Origin: Fusobacteriaceae bacterium
GTDB lineage: Bacteria; Fusobacteriota; Fusobacteriia; Fusobacteriales; Fusobacteriaceae
Direction of reading: 5' to 3'
Assembly (NCBI GenBank): GCA_031272945.1
Contig: JAISST010000111.1
Coordinates: forward strand, 1 to 43,969
Length of the DNA stretch: 43,969 nucleotides
A program made the translations under genes and the position numbers. The notes under the pieces were generated by a model, which saw only the letters and a list, made by a program, of their open reading frames with translations, made no database searches and was not told the origin of the DNA. Each line of letters starts with the position of its first letter. The first letter of the stretch is position 1. This document shows positions 1 to 7,997 of this stretch, one piece after another.

Positions 1-229
1 CAAGTTTCGCGAATGTCCCCGCTTCCTTAGAAACATCGGAGCGGGTAATCTGTATATTGGTTACACCCCTTGGAATACGCATACAGAAGACGTATCCCGG
101 GATGAGCTGACAACTAAGCAGCTAAAGCGTAATTGTTTTCGTCATTTAAACGAGTTTTTGGTCTTTCGCGGCAACCACGCCGACCTGCTGTCTATAACCT
201 GCTAACCCCGTCGAAACCTTGACATCCCC
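1..229 (-). ncRNA. ssrA: tmRNA (ssrA), 3' part missing at window edge
   Basis: Read on the minus strand, the 5' end is GGGGATGTCAAGGTTTCGAC, the typical one-piece tmRNA start that forms the acceptor stem and T-like region with the 3' end. An internal reading frame ends at a TAG (positions 116-114) and encodes a tag finishing NDENNYALAA, very close to the E. coli ANDENYALAA degradation tag. tmRNA rescues stalled ribosomes with SmpB and marks the product for Clp proteases. Usual length is about 350 nt, so the 3' CCA-side part lies outside the window. smpB lies just upstream on the same strand. Confidence 0.95.
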
Positions 230-247
230 TTATTCAATTGTACAAAT

Positions 248-276
248 ATTATATCATGAATTTGGCAAAAAGTAAA
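248..276 (-). promoter_or_regulatory. Promoter of ssrA
   Basis: On the minus strand, TTTACT (276-271) is followed by a 17 bp spacer and TATAAT (253-248). It begins directly after the smpB stop codon. Transcription would start a little upstream of the mature tmRNA 5' end at 229, consistent with RNase P trimming. Confidence 0.6.
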
Positions 277-717
277 CTAGCGGATTTTAATATTTCGCTC
301 CTCATCCCGGCGGGCGTCTTTTTTGGCGATGGCTTCCCGCTTGTCGTAGGTTTTCTTCCCCTTGGCGACGGCAATTTCCAACTTGACCCTGCCCTTGGAG
401 AGGTGGACGTCCAGAGGAACGATGGTAAATCCCTGCTGGCTCACTTTCTCATGGATTTTCCGGATCTCCTTCTTGTGCATGAGGAGTTTTCTCGGGCGTT
501 TTTCTTCCACATTGTATACGCTGCCGAATTTCCAGTGCACGATGGTCATGCCGAGAATGAAGAGCTCCCCCTGCGTAACCCGCAGGTAGGATTCCTTTAT
601 GCTCACGTGCCCCGCTTTGACCGATTTGACCTCGGAACCCACAAGGGCGATTCCCGCCTCAAATTTTTCCTCTATGAAATAATCGAAATAAGCCTTTTTA
701 TTCTTCGCTACGATCAT
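277..717 (-). CDS. smpB: SsrA-binding protein SmpB
   Basis: SmpB binds tmRNA and places it in the A site of stalled ribosomes during trans-translation. The 146 aa protein has the family N-terminus IVAKNKKAYFDYFIEE followed by FEAGIALVGSEVKSVKAG (beta-barrel core), and the basic C-terminal tail KKDARRDEERNIKIR that becomes helical in the decoding centre. Length is typical (about 150 aa). The start ATG at 717 has a strong GGAGGAGG ribosome binding site just upstream (730-721). The tmRNA gene follows 48 bp downstream on the same strand, the common smpB-ssrA arrangement. Confidence 0.97.
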   Translation of the reverse strand: MIVAKNKKAYFDYFIEEKFEAGIALVGSEVKSVKAGHVSIKESYLRVTQGELFILGMTIVHWKFGSVYNVEEKRPRKLLMHKKEIRKIHEKVSQQGFTIVPLDVHLSKGRVKLEIAVAKGKKTYDKREAIAKKDARRDEERNIKIR

Positions 718-734
718 TTTTTCCTCCTCCCTAT

Positions 735-762
735 ATTATACAGCTTTTTCTCAAAAACGCAA
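735..762 (-). promoter_or_regulatory. Promoter of smpB
   Basis: Minus-strand TTGCGT (762-757), 16 bp spacer, TATAAT (740-735), ending about 18 bp before the smpB start. It lies back to back with the lysR promoter. Confidence 0.5.
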
Positions 763-806
763 ACGAGAATCTGTTTTCCTCGAAAACAAATTTTTTTCAA
801 AATATG

Positions 807-836
807 TTGTATAAACGGGGGGAATTGTGATAGAAT
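807..836 (+). promoter_or_regulatory. Promoter of the lysR-gmhA unit
   Basis: TTGTAT (807-812), 18 bp spacer, TAGAAT (831-836), about 65 bp before the LysR start and divergent from the smpB promoter. A LysR protein often binds its own promoter region, but no clear T-N11-A operator could be singled out. Confidence 0.45.
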
Positions 837-902
837 ATTATATATAAAATAAATGGTACCCATGACTATTTGTAATGATACCCCGAAAATGAAGGTGAAT
901 CC

Positions 903-1772
903 ATGGATCTGCATTATTTGAAGATTTTCTACGAGGTGGCGAAAGAAAAAAGCTTTACGAAAGCCGCCAACAAGCTTTTTATAAATCAATCGGCAGTTTC
1001 CATCCAGATCCGGAAATTTGAGGACCTTTTGAATACGAAACTCTTTGACCGGAGTTCCAAGAAAATAAAACTGACCTATATCGGCGAAATCCTGTTCAAG
1101 ATGGCCGAGGATATTTTTGAACGGGTCAACCGGGCGGAAAAGGAGATCACCCGGATCATCGGCCTGGACCGCGCCCGTCTTTCCATCGGAGCCACTTCTG
1201 TGATCGGCGAGCCTCTGTTGCCGAAACTCATGAAGGAATTCTCCAAAAAATACGAGGAAATTGAATACGACATCGTGATCGGCGAAAAGAAGTGGTTACT
1301 CAAATGTCTTTTAGAAGGGGATCTGGATATTCTGATCATCGACGAGGAACATATTACCGACAGCAATCTGGAGGTCATTACCATTGAAAAAATGCCCTAT
1401 GTCCTTGTCAGCAGCAAAGTCTACGACAGGATCGAGAACGCCGGGAAGGACCCGCTGATCACCCGGAAGAGCATCCCCAATAATAACGACGCCATTGCGG
1501 CCATTGAGGACAAGTATCACATGATTTTCGAGAACAAGATCCAGGTTTCGGGAAATCTGGAAGTGATCAAGGGTATGGTCCGCGAAGGGATCGGGAACGT
1601 CATTCTCCCCTATTATTCCGTCTACAAGGAAATCGAGAACAAAGAACTCAACATCGTTTACCGGATCAACGAAGTCAAAGACGCCTATCAGGTCGTCATC
1701 ACAAAAGACAAGAAACATTTGCTGCAAATCATCAAATTTATCGATTTTATAGAAGGCTACAAGATCAGCTGA
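903..1772 (+). CDS. LysR-family transcriptional regulator
   Basis: A 289 aa DNA-binding regulator. Residues 1-60 form the LysR winged helix-turn-helix (MDLHYLKIFYEVAKEKSFTK, then AANKLFINQSAVSIQIRKFE), and residues ~90-289 form the two-lobed effector-binding domain. Length and organisation are typical. The family usually acts as a tetramer and senses a small molecule; the effector cannot be read from the sequence. Ten bases downstream begins gmhA, so the two are probably co-transcribed, and smpB is divergent. Regulation of gmhA or of itself is possible, but this is inference. Confidence 0.92.
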   Translation: MDLHYLKIFYEVAKEKSFTKAANKLFINQSAVSIQIRKFEDLLNTKLFDRSSKKIKLTYIGEILFKMAEDIFERVNRAEKEITRIIGLDRARLSIGATSVIGEPLLPKLMKEFSKKYEEIEYDIVIGEKKWLLKCLLEGDLDILIIDEEHITDSNLEVITIEKMPYVLVSSKVYDRIENAGKDPLITRKSIPNNNDAIAAIEDKYHMIFENKIQVSGNLEVIKGMVREGIGNVILPYYSVYKEIENKELNIVYRINEVKDAYQVVITKDKKHLLQIIKFIDFIEGYKIS

Positions 1773-1782
1773 GGGAGACAAA

Positions 1783-2358
1783 ATGGCGTTAATTGATTCC
1801 TATAAAGAAGAACTGGCTCTGCTGACGGCGTTTATCGCCGAGGAAGAAAAAACGCAGCGTACGGAAAAAGCGGCTTCGGAAATGGCGGAGCTTTTCCGTC
1901 GGGGCAATAAGATCCTGATCTGCGGCAACGGCGGGAGCAACTGCGACGCGATTCATTTCGCCGAGGAATTTACGGGAAAATTCAGAAAAGAGCGCAGAGC
2001 TCTTCCGGTTCTGGCCATCTCCGATTCCTCTCACATCACTTGCGTGGGAAACGATTACGGGTTTGACGAAATCTTTTCCCGGGGCGTGGAGGCCTACGGC
2101 GCGCCGGGAGATATGCTGATCGGCATTTCCACCAGCGGGAATTCGCAAAATATACTCAATGCCGTGGCGGCGGCGCAAAAAATAGAAATGAGGACGCTGA
2201 CGCTTCTGGGAAAAGACGGCGGAAAGCTCAAAGGGCGCTGCGATTATGAGTGGATCATCCCCGGCGCCACTTCCGACCGCATACAGGAAATCCATATGAT
2301 GATCCTGCACATTCTGATAGAAGGGGTGGAACGCAGACTTTTTCCCGAAAACTACTGA
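1783..2358 (+). CDS. gmhA: Sedoheptulose-7-phosphate isomerase
   Basis: GmhA converts sedoheptulose 7-phosphate to D-glycero-D-manno-heptose 7-phosphate, the first step of heptose synthesis for the LPS inner core or other glycans. The 191 aa sequence follows E. coli GmhA over its whole length: ICGNGGSNCDAIHFAEEFTG (residues 46-65, with H58 and E62 at the zinc/catalytic site), ISDSSHITCVGNDYGF, GISTSGNSQNI (sugar-phosphate loop of the SIS fold) and the C-terminal DRIQEIHMMILHILI. The start has a GGGAG site. The other heptose genes (hldE, gmhB) are not in the window. It supports a diderm or heptose-decorated envelope. Confidence 0.95.
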   Translation: MALIDSYKEELALLTAFIAEEEKTQRTEKAASEMAELFRRGNKILICGNGGSNCDAIHFAEEFTGKFRKERRALPVLAISDSSHITCVGNDYGFDEIFSRGVEAYGAPGDMLIGISTSGNSQNILNAVAAAQKIEMRTLTLLGKDGGKLKGRCDYEWIIPGATSDRIQEIHMMILHILIEGVERRLFPENY

Positions 2359-2407
2359 AAGGCTTATCCAACTGTACAGAAAATTCTTATAGATCAAGGT
2401 GGCAAGC

Positions 2408-3226
2408 ATGAAAAAGATATTATTGGCGGCGTCTTTGATTCTTTTGTTGGTCTCCTGCGGGGAGGGAAACGGCCCTCTTGTGGAAAAGATCGTGGGCGAC
2501 GAGCGGGTTGTTTATGATCTGAATACCGGAAAACTGTATACGGGAAAGGTCCGGCGGGTGGCGACGAACCGGGACGGGAATAAGTTTGTCCATATTGAAA
2601 GCAACTATAAGGCCGGAAAATTGCACGGGGATTATACGGAATATTACGGGAACGGAAAAATCAGGCGCAAAGGCAAGCTGCGCAACGGAAACGCCGACGG
2701 ATACTGGATGACTTACAATGAGCGGGGGGGCCTCAAGCACGTTGTGGAATACCAGGACGGGAAGAAAGTCAACTTGCAGAAAGAGTATTACGAAAATGAG
2801 AATTTGCGGCTCGAACAATATTACTACCGAGGTCTTCTGGACGGCAGGACAAAATATTATTATCCCAACGGAACATTGCAGGAGGAGGGAGACTACAAAG
2901 ACAATAAAAAAACGGGCGTTTGGCTGCAATATTACATGAACGGGGCCTTGAAAATCAAAGGGAACTTTCAGGACGGATTTCAGAACGGTCTGTGGGAGGA
3001 ATACTATCCCGATGGAAAGCCCAGGATTGTCCTTCATTTTAAAATGGACAAAATTGACGGGGAGATCAAAAAATATTTCTCCAATGGCGAATTGGCCGTT
3101 TCAGGGGAATTCCGGGACAGCTTCCCCCGGGGCTCCTGGAAAATTTTCAACGAGAAGGGCCAACTGATGAAAGAAGAGGACTGGGAGAAGACCCTCACGG
3201 CGGTCATGTCCGCAGAATCCGATTAG
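2408..3226 (+). CDS. MORN/YwqK-repeat lipoprotein
   Basis: A 272 aa predicted lipoprotein. The N-terminus MKKILLAASLILLLVSC is a lipoprotein signal peptide with lipobox LVSC (Cys17). The rest is a run of about eight ~22-residue repeats of the type G.(D/E)YYxNGKxxxxGxYKxGxxxG, the MORN-like pattern of the YwqK family. Despite the name sometimes used (YwqK antitoxin), no toxin gene is nearby, so a surface-anchored scaffold or envelope role is as likely. ATG 2408 is chosen because AGGTGG lies 5 bases upstream; a GTG nine bases earlier has no such site. It follows gmhA by 49 bp. Confidence 0.8.
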   Translation: MKKILLAASLILLLVSCGEGNGPLVEKIVGDERVVYDLNTGKLYTGKVRRVATNRDGNKFVHIESNYKAGKLHGDYTEYYGNGKIRRKGKLRNGNADGYWMTYNERGGLKHVVEYQDGKKVNLQKEYYENENLRLEQYYYRGLLDGRTKYYYPNGTLQEEGDYKDNKKTGVWLQYYMNGALKIKGNFQDGFQNGLWEEYYPDGKPRIVLHFKMDKIDGEIKKYFSNGELAVSGEFRDSFPRGSWKIFNEKGQLMKEEDWEKTLTAVMSAESD

Positions 3227-3229
3227 GCC

Positions 3230-3263
3230 GCGGACCTGTTCGTCCGCATTGTCGGCTTTTTTT
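3230..3263 (+). terminator. Probable terminator between convergent genes
   Basis: GCGGAC (3230-3235) pairs with GTCCGC (3242-3247), with extra GCC/GGC pairing outside it, and a T7 run at 3257-3263. A short unpaired stretch before the T run weakens it. It lies between the convergent MORN lipoprotein and AmrS genes. Confidence 0.5.
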
Positions 3264-4090
3264 CAGCAGTTTCCCGTATATACATAGCGCAAATATTTCC
3301 TGGCGATCTCCGCCTGCCGGTAGACAGTTTGAACGGGAGTCGGCCGGGCGTCCGCCATCTTGTAGCAAGGGAAAAAACGGCTCACATGAAGGGGAATTTC
3401 CTCATGGACCGAGCGGATCCACCGAGCCATATTTTCCATATCCTCATCGGTATCGTTCATTCTCGGTACGACCAGTTTGGTCAGTTCGATGTGGGCGTGC
3501 GGTCGGGACAGCGTAATGGTATTTTTTACGGTTTCCAAGGTTCCGCCGACGCTTTTGTAAAATTCCTCCGTAAAGCCTTTGAGGTCAATATTCATGGCGT
3601 CCACAAAGGGCAGTAGCTCCCGCAGCGCCGGTTCATTGACGGAGCCGTTTGTCACAAGTACGGTTTTCAGATGGTAATTCTTGGCGAGGCGGGCGCAGTC
3701 CTTTATGTATTCCGGGCAGATCAGCGGTTCGTTATAAGTGAAGGCGATTCCTATATTTCCTGACGGGATGAGCCGCACCGCTTCCGCGGTCAACTCCTCC
3801 GGGCCGACATACCGCCAAGGCGCGTGATGGCCGTCCGCCTGGGCGATCGTATGGTTCTGGCAGAAGGGGCAGCGAAAGTTGCAGCCGTAACTTCCGACCG
3901 AAAGAATCCTGTTTCCGGGATAGAAATGGTACAGCGGTTTTTTTTCAACAGGATCAAGGGCAATGGAGGTCAGATGTCCGTAGTTTTCGGAGACGATCCG
4001 GCCTTTTTCATTTTTCCGGCCCCTGCAAAATCCCGTCTGCCCTTCTTCCAACCGACAGGACTTCGGACAGAGGGCGCATACGGCAGTCAT
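3263..4090 (-). CDS. amrS: AmmeMemoRadiSam system radical SAM enzyme (AmrS)
   Basis: A 275 aa radical SAM protein of the AmrS family. The [4Fe-4S]/SAM motif is C70-NFR-C74-PF-C77 (GCNFRCPFCQN). A second cysteine set near the N-terminus (C5, C8, C12, C22; CALCPKSC...GFC) resembles the extra N-terminal cysteines of this family. ITLSRPHAHIELTKLVVPRM and the C-terminal HVSRFFPCYKM also fit. The start is ATG 4090, which overlaps the stop of the upstream MEMO-AMMECR1 gene as ATGA, so the two are translationally coupled. The reaction is not established. An upstream in-frame Met would lie inside the neighbour and is rejected. Confidence 0.9.
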   Translation of the reverse strand: MTAVCALCPKSCRLEEGQTGFCRGRKNEKGRIVSENYGHLTSIALDPVEKKPLYHFYPGNRILSVGSYGCNFRCPFCQNHTIAQADGHHAPWRYVGPEELTAEAVRLIPSGNIGIAFTYNEPLICPEYIKDCARLAKNYHLKTVLVTNGSVNEPALRELLPFVDAMNIDLKGFTEEFYKSVGGTLETVKNTITLSRPHAHIELTKLVVPRMNDTDEDMENMARWIRSVHEEIPLHVSRFFPCYKMADARPTPVQTVYRQAEIARKYLRYVYTGNC

Positions 4091-5472
4091 TTGTGACGGA
4101 CAACCTCGAAACGCTCGAGACTGCACGCTTCTTCCGGTTGTATTCCCGCTTTCTGTTTCGCGATGGCGATCTGGGTATCCACGTCGTCGACGCCTTCCAG
4201 ATTGGGAAGGAGCAGTCCCCTTCTGTCTCCTCTCGTGACAATAACGCCGTAGCGGCGGACATCCAGCTTCTCCTTTCCGGCGATGGGTTCCGTTTCACCC
4301 AATACGTCGACGCTATAGATCAGGCTGTCCAGTTCCTGCTCCCGGACGGGCTCAAAACGCGGGTCATTGGCTCCGGCAGAGACCGCGTTGCTCAAGATTT
4401 CCGAGGCAATGGAATCCCGGACGGGTCCGATGGTCCCGATGCAGCCTCTGAGTCTGCCGTTTTTCTTGATGGAAACAAAAGTTCCCGCTCTTTTTCCGGT
4501 CATTTCCGCAGGCAGATCTTCGGGCAGGGGCGCCATTTTCCCCGTTTTTACCCAGGTTTCGAGGCTGAGGCGCGCGAGGCTCACGTAGGGATCTTCGCTC
4601 TTTCTGGCGGTTTCCGCTTTTTTTCGTTCCAGTTCCTCCGCTTTATCGTCAAACCGCCGGGACGGGTCGGCGCCCGTCGGAATGAAGGACGCGACGCCAT
4701 ATCCCACGCCGAAAGGCCCTTCATAGGAAAGAAGTTCGGAGGTCACGGCCAGCTCATCCAGAAAGCCCGCCAAGATCTGGAACGCCCTCAATCCGCACTC
4801 GGCGGCTTTTTCACAGAACGCTTCGGGGAAGGTGAGGAATTTCAAAAAATCCCCGTCGGCCATGGTTTCTGTGACCCGGCGGTCAAATTCCGGCCCCTCG
4901 GCGGCAAAGCCATAGGGACCGTCCTCTTTGAGCTTGTGGGAAAGATCCCCGCTGGCGATCAGGACGGTCTTCCGGTTGATTAAAAGGGAAGTGGCTGCAA
5001 TGAGCTTTCCGAAACGGTAATGTTCAATGGGGGACAAACCGGACAACCCGACCCGGATCAACTGATAATCTTTGTACTGTTGATTGACAAAATCCAGAGG
5101 AACCATGGTCGCGTAATCGAGCCGGGGTTCTCTCTCTCCCAGAGAGCCTGCGCGGATGCCCCTGTTCTGCGCCAAAAGAGTCAGCGCGTCGATAAAGGCT
5201 TTATCGTAATATACGGTCATTTCATAGTCGTAAACGCCGAATTGACGCAAATCTCCGCTGGCCTTTCCGCCGGGGGAAATGTGGATGTAATCCGAATAGG
5301 CCGTGGCGTGCGGCGATATGAGAACGATGGTCTCCGGTTGCAACAGAGCGATCCGCTTTGCCACTTCATGAAAGCCGTCAATGGTCTTTTGTATTTTCTT
5401 TTCTTCGCCCTTTCCGATCCGGGGCAGGATCAAAGGGGGATGCGGTACGATAAACGCGCCCGAAACTGACAT
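4087..5472 (-). CDS. AmmeMemoRadiSam protein: MEMO-like/AMMECR1 fusion
   Basis: A 462 aa two-domain protein. Residues 1-~270 are a MEMO-like/class III extradiol dioxygenase (LigB) fold with HPP at 11-13, ISPHATAY (H55), LDYATMVPLDF and SGDLSHKL (174-181). Residues ~295-462 are an AMMECR1 domain with the signature LRGCIGTIGP (341-350) and GLLLPNLEGV. In many genomes these are separate AmrB and AmrA proteins; here they are fused and followed by the radical SAM partner with an ATGA overlap. The start at 5472 has GGGAGG six bases upstream; the earlier in-frame Met lacks one. Substrate and product of the system are unknown. Confidence 0.9.
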   Translation of the reverse strand: MSVSGAFIVPHPPLILPRIGKGEEKKIQKTIDGFHEVAKRIALLQPETIVLISPHATAYSDYIHISPGGKASGDLRQFGVYDYEMTVYYDKAFIDALTLLAQNRGIRAGSLGEREPRLDYATMVPLDFVNQQYKDYQLIRVGLSGLSPIEHYRFGKLIAATSLLINRKTVLIASGDLSHKLKEDGPYGFAAEGPEFDRRVTETMADGDFLKFLTFPEAFCEKAAECGLRAFQILAGFLDELAVTSELLSYEGPFGVGYGVASFIPTGADPSRRFDDKAEELERKKAETARKSEDPYVSLARLSLETWVKTGKMAPLPEDLPAEMTGKRAGTFVSIKKNGRLRGCIGTIGPVRDSIASEILSNAVSAGANDPRFEPVREQELDSLIYSVDVLGETEPIAGKEKLDVRRYGVIVTRGDRRGLLLPNLEGVDDVDTQIAIAKQKAGIQPEEACSLERFEVVRHK

Positions 5473-5510
5473 GGAAACCTCCCGTTTTACTTTTGAAAGC
5501 TGAGGATATG

Positions 5511-6251
5511 TTATTTCTTTATGAAAATCGTGTGGATACAAGCCAAGAGTTCCCGCAAATAGGCGGGAGGATAGAGATACCATACGAGGGGCGCTCCGTA
5601 TCTCGCGGCCTTGAGTCCGGCTTTTTTTGCGAGAAAATCAGCCCGATACATATGGTAGTCCGAGGTGACATAGGCAACTGCGCAATCTTCCCCGAAAAAC
5701 TGATCGAGGATCTCTTTGGAATAAAGAAAATTCTCGGCGGTGCTGCGGGCGCGGTCTTCCACAAAAATCCTGCTTTCTCCGATCCCGCGTTCCACCAGAT
5801 ACAGCCGCATGGCTGTCGCTTCGGAAATCGTCTCATCTTCGCCCTTGCCGCCGGAGACGATCACGGAAGCCGTCGGATTTTTTTCGAGATAAATCACCGC
5901 CGTGTCGAGGCGGCTCTTGAGATTGCGGGACGGTTTCTCCCCCCGCAGGCCCGCCCCCAGCACAATGAGGGCGTCCTCCCGGAATGTGACCGTATCCCGT
6001 TTTCCGTAGACGAATAAAAACAGCATAGCGCAGAAGGCGAGAAAGCTGAGCGCCACGATGAAAAAACGAATCGGGACAGGGAGACGGACCTTGATTTTCC
6101 CGTAGACCACGAGCAACAGCCCCAATATGATCATCAGAACATAGCCTATATTGAAATTGGAATTGAGTTGAATGATCACCGCCCAGATAATGAGCAGGAT
6201 TCCGGAATAGAACGAAAACCGCCCCCCGGATTTGTTTCGATACCGATACAT
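5511..6251 (-). CDS. SanA/YdcF/ElyC-like DUF218 membrane protein
   Basis: A 246 aa protein with three hydrophobic segments near the N-terminus (about 14-29, 35-51 and 61-83), then a DUF218 domain from residue ~93: DALIVLGAGLRG, SGGKGEDE (133-140), SEATAM and YVTSDYHMYRADFLAKKAG. Relatives (SanA, ElyC, YdcF) affect envelope integrity and undecaprenyl-lipid use; the exact reaction is unknown. The chosen start (6251) has a GGCGAGG site 6 bases upstream; an earlier ATG at 6269 has none. It reads in the same direction as the AmmeMemoRadiSam genes, 38 bp upstream of them, so they may share a transcript. Confidence 0.8.
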   Translation of the reverse strand: MYRYRNKSGGRFSFYSGILLIIWAVIIQLNSNFNIGYVLMIILGLLLVVYGKIKVRLPVPIRFFIVALSFLAFCAMLFLFVYGKRDTVTFREDALIVLGAGLRGEKPSRNLKSRLDTAVIYLEKNPTASVIVSGGKGEDETISEATAMRLYLVERGIGESRIFVEDRARSTAENFLYSKEILDQFFGEDCAVAYVTSDYHMYRADFLAKKAGLKAARYGAPLVWYLYPPAYLRELLACIHTIFIKK

Positions 6252-6304
6252 AATATCCTCGCCTTTCATTAGTTATATGAGTACAACCGCTTCGGTTATA
6301 TTCA

Positions 6305-6333
6305 ATTATATCGGATTTTTCTCTTTATGTAAA
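6305..6333 (-). promoter_or_regulatory. Promoter of the DUF218-AmmeMemoRadiSam unit
   Basis: Minus-strand TTTACA (6333-6328), 17 bp spacer, TATAAT (6310-6305): a near-consensus housekeeping promoter about 50 bp upstream of the DUF218 start. A small AACCG-AAG-CGGTT hairpin lies in the leader. Confidence 0.65.
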
Positions 6334-6426
6334 TATTTTTTAAATAATTAAGAAAAAAAATCCTGTTTTTTGGGTCAAAATATATTTAATATATAATAGT
6401 GCGTTTTATCATTTAAAAATTATATT

Positions 6427-6454
6427 TTGCTTTTTGTCTGAATCTTTATATAAT
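6427..6454 (+). promoter_or_regulatory. Promoter of the lysine-riboswitch operon
   Basis: TTGCTT (6427-6432), 16 bp spacer, TATAAT (6449-6454), which would start transcription about 10 bases before the riboswitch P1 stem. A second candidate, TTGGGT-16-TATAAT (6370-6397), lies further upstream. The 6334-6426 stretch is otherwise AT-rich and holds no gene. Confidence 0.65.
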
Positions 6455-6470
6455 AAGTTACAATAAGATA

Positions 6471-6641
6471 ACAGACTGAGGTGCGATTGTCAAGAGTAGC
6501 CATGGGAAGTCCGGACCGGATGAGGAAACTGGGGAAAGGGACAATTGCCGAAATTTCAGAACAGGTTCCGGTTTTGGGATTGGGGGTGCGGACAAGATCC
6601 GTATCACTGTCATTGAGATTACTCAATGTTGCGCTTTCTGT
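6471..6641 (+). promoter_or_regulatory. Lysine riboswitch aptamer (L box)
   Basis: The conserved aptamer blocks are present in order: GAGGTGCGATTGTCAAGAGT (6478-6497), ATGGGAAGTCCG, GGGGAAAGGGACAATTGCCG, GGTTTTGGGATTGGGGGTGC, then ATCACTGTCATTGAG...CTCAATG and TGCGCTTTCTG. P1 forms between ACAGA (6471-6475) and TCTGT (6637-6641). Lysine binding stabilises the fold. It stands directly ahead of lysC and the dap genes, so lysine should shut off its own synthesis by premature termination at 6688-6715. Confidence 0.95.
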
Positions 6642-6687
6642 GGTGTGATTATTTTTCAAATATTTTTCTTTTGATCGATGATTAAGG

Positions 6688-6715
6688 ACCGGCAGAGACG
6701 TATGCTGGTTTTTTT
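6688..6715 (+). terminator. Riboswitch expression-platform terminator
   Basis: ACCGGCA (6688-6694) pairs with TGCTGGT (6703-6709) over an 8-base loop, and a seven-T run follows. It lies 47 bases after the lysine aptamer and before lysC, so it is the likely lysine-dependent terminator. A further hairpin (AGGCGAAA/TTTCGTCT, 6725-6745) follows just before the lysC ribosome binding site. Confidence 0.85.
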
Positions 6716-6765
6716 ATAGTCAGCAGGCGAAAAGACCTTTCGTCTGACGAAAAGTGGAGGTAAAC

Positions 6766-7971
6766 ATGAGAGTTGTACTGAAGTACGGAGGAAGCAGCGT
6801 GGCCACTCCCGAAAAAATCAAGAACATCGCGGAGTACATCATTCGCCTGAAAAAAGAAAGATATGACGAAATTGTTGTCGTTGCGTCCGCCATGGGAAAA
6901 ACGACCGATGAGCTCATCGAAAAAGCATCCGTTTTTTCGGCGAACCCTGACCAGAGAGAACTGGATTCCCTGTTGTCCACAGGGGAGCAGCAAACGATAG
7001 CGTTTCTCGCCATCGCCTTGATCGGAATGGGGCAGGACGCCATCTCCCTGACAGGATATCAGGCGCGGGTGGAGACGACCGGCATCCATACGAAAAGTAA
7101 AATCAAAAATATCGGCGCCGAAAAAATCGAACGCTATCTGAGTGAAGGGAAGATTGTTCTTGTGGCAGGATTTCAGGGCATCAATGAAGAGGGCGACATT
7201 ACGACCCTGGGCAGAGGCGGTTCCGATACGAGCGCCGTTGCCCTTGCGGCCATATTGCGCTGTGAATGTCGGATTTACACCGACGTGGACGGCATCTACA
7301 GCGTGGACCCCCGGGTGTACAAAGACGCAAAACCCCTCAGTCACATTTCCTATGAAGAGATGATGGAGATGTCCCTTTTGGGCGCGGGCGTCATGGAAAC
7401 GCGGGCGGTGGAAATCGGGAAAAAATACGGCGTCATTATCTACGTGGGAAAAAGTCTTAGTGAAAGCGGAGGAACTTATATTATGGAAAAGGGATACGGA
7501 TTGGAAGAAAAACTGATCACGGGAATCAGCATTACCAAGGAAATACTTGTGGCCGGCATATCCAACATCAAATATTCGTCGGAAACGATCGCGAAGATAT
7601 TTCAAATCACGACGGATGCGGGAATCAATATCAATATGATCACCCAGAACATTTCCAAGGACAGCATTCTGGAACTGTCCTTCAGCGTCGCCGTCAATGA
7701 AAAATACCTGTTGGACCAGGCTGTGGCCAAACTCAAGCGGGATCTGCCGGAAGCGACGATCTCCTTTGCGGAAAACCTCGGCATGATCTCCGTCGTAGGC
7801 GTCGGAATGGCCAACAGTACGGGCGTGGCCAGCCGTTTTTTCTCGGCCCTCAGCAAAGCGGGCGTGAACTTTTACCAGGTCACGACTTCGGAAATAAGCA
7901 TTTCTTGCAGTATCGACAGAGAGAACATCAATAAGGCGGTGGAAGTGACAGCCAAGGCCTTTAATCTATAG
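6766..7971 (+). CDS. lysC: Aspartate kinase
   Basis: Aspartokinase phosphorylates aspartate to 4-aspartyl phosphate, the entry step to lysine, DAP, threonine and methionine. The 401 aa protein has the kinase signature VLKYGGSSVATPEKI at its N-terminus, TLGRGGSDTSAVALAAILRC, YTDVDGIYSVDPR, and two C-terminal ACT domains (about 265-330 and 340-401) for feedback by amino acids. Length matches monofunctional lysine-type kinases. Start ATG 6766 has GGAGG 5 bases upstream; a GTG at 6754 overlaps that site and is rejected. The gene is first behind the lysine riboswitch. Confidence 0.96.
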   Translation: MRVVLKYGGSSVATPEKIKNIAEYIIRLKKERYDEIVVVASAMGKTTDELIEKASVFSANPDQRELDSLLSTGEQQTIAFLAIALIGMGQDAISLTGYQARVETTGIHTKSKIKNIGAEKIERYLSEGKIVLVAGFQGINEEGDITTLGRGGSDTSAVALAAILRCECRIYTDVDGIYSVDPRVYKDAKPLSHISYEEMMEMSLLGAGVMETRAVEIGKKYGVIIYVGKSLSESGGTYIMEKGYGLEEKLITGISITKEILVAGISNIKYSSETIAKIFQITTDAGININMITQNISKDSILELSFSVAVNEKYLLDQAVAKLKRDLPEATISFAENLGMISVVGVGMANSTGVASRFFSALSKAGVNFYQVTTSEISISCSIDRENINKAVEVTAKAFNL

Positions 7972-7997
7972 GACAAAAATGAAGGGAGGAAAGAATT

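Noticed and set aside
6270-6420. Small protein gene in the AT-rich stretch before the riboswitch
   Set aside because: No frame with a start and ribosome binding site of useful length; the stretch holds promoters for both directions.
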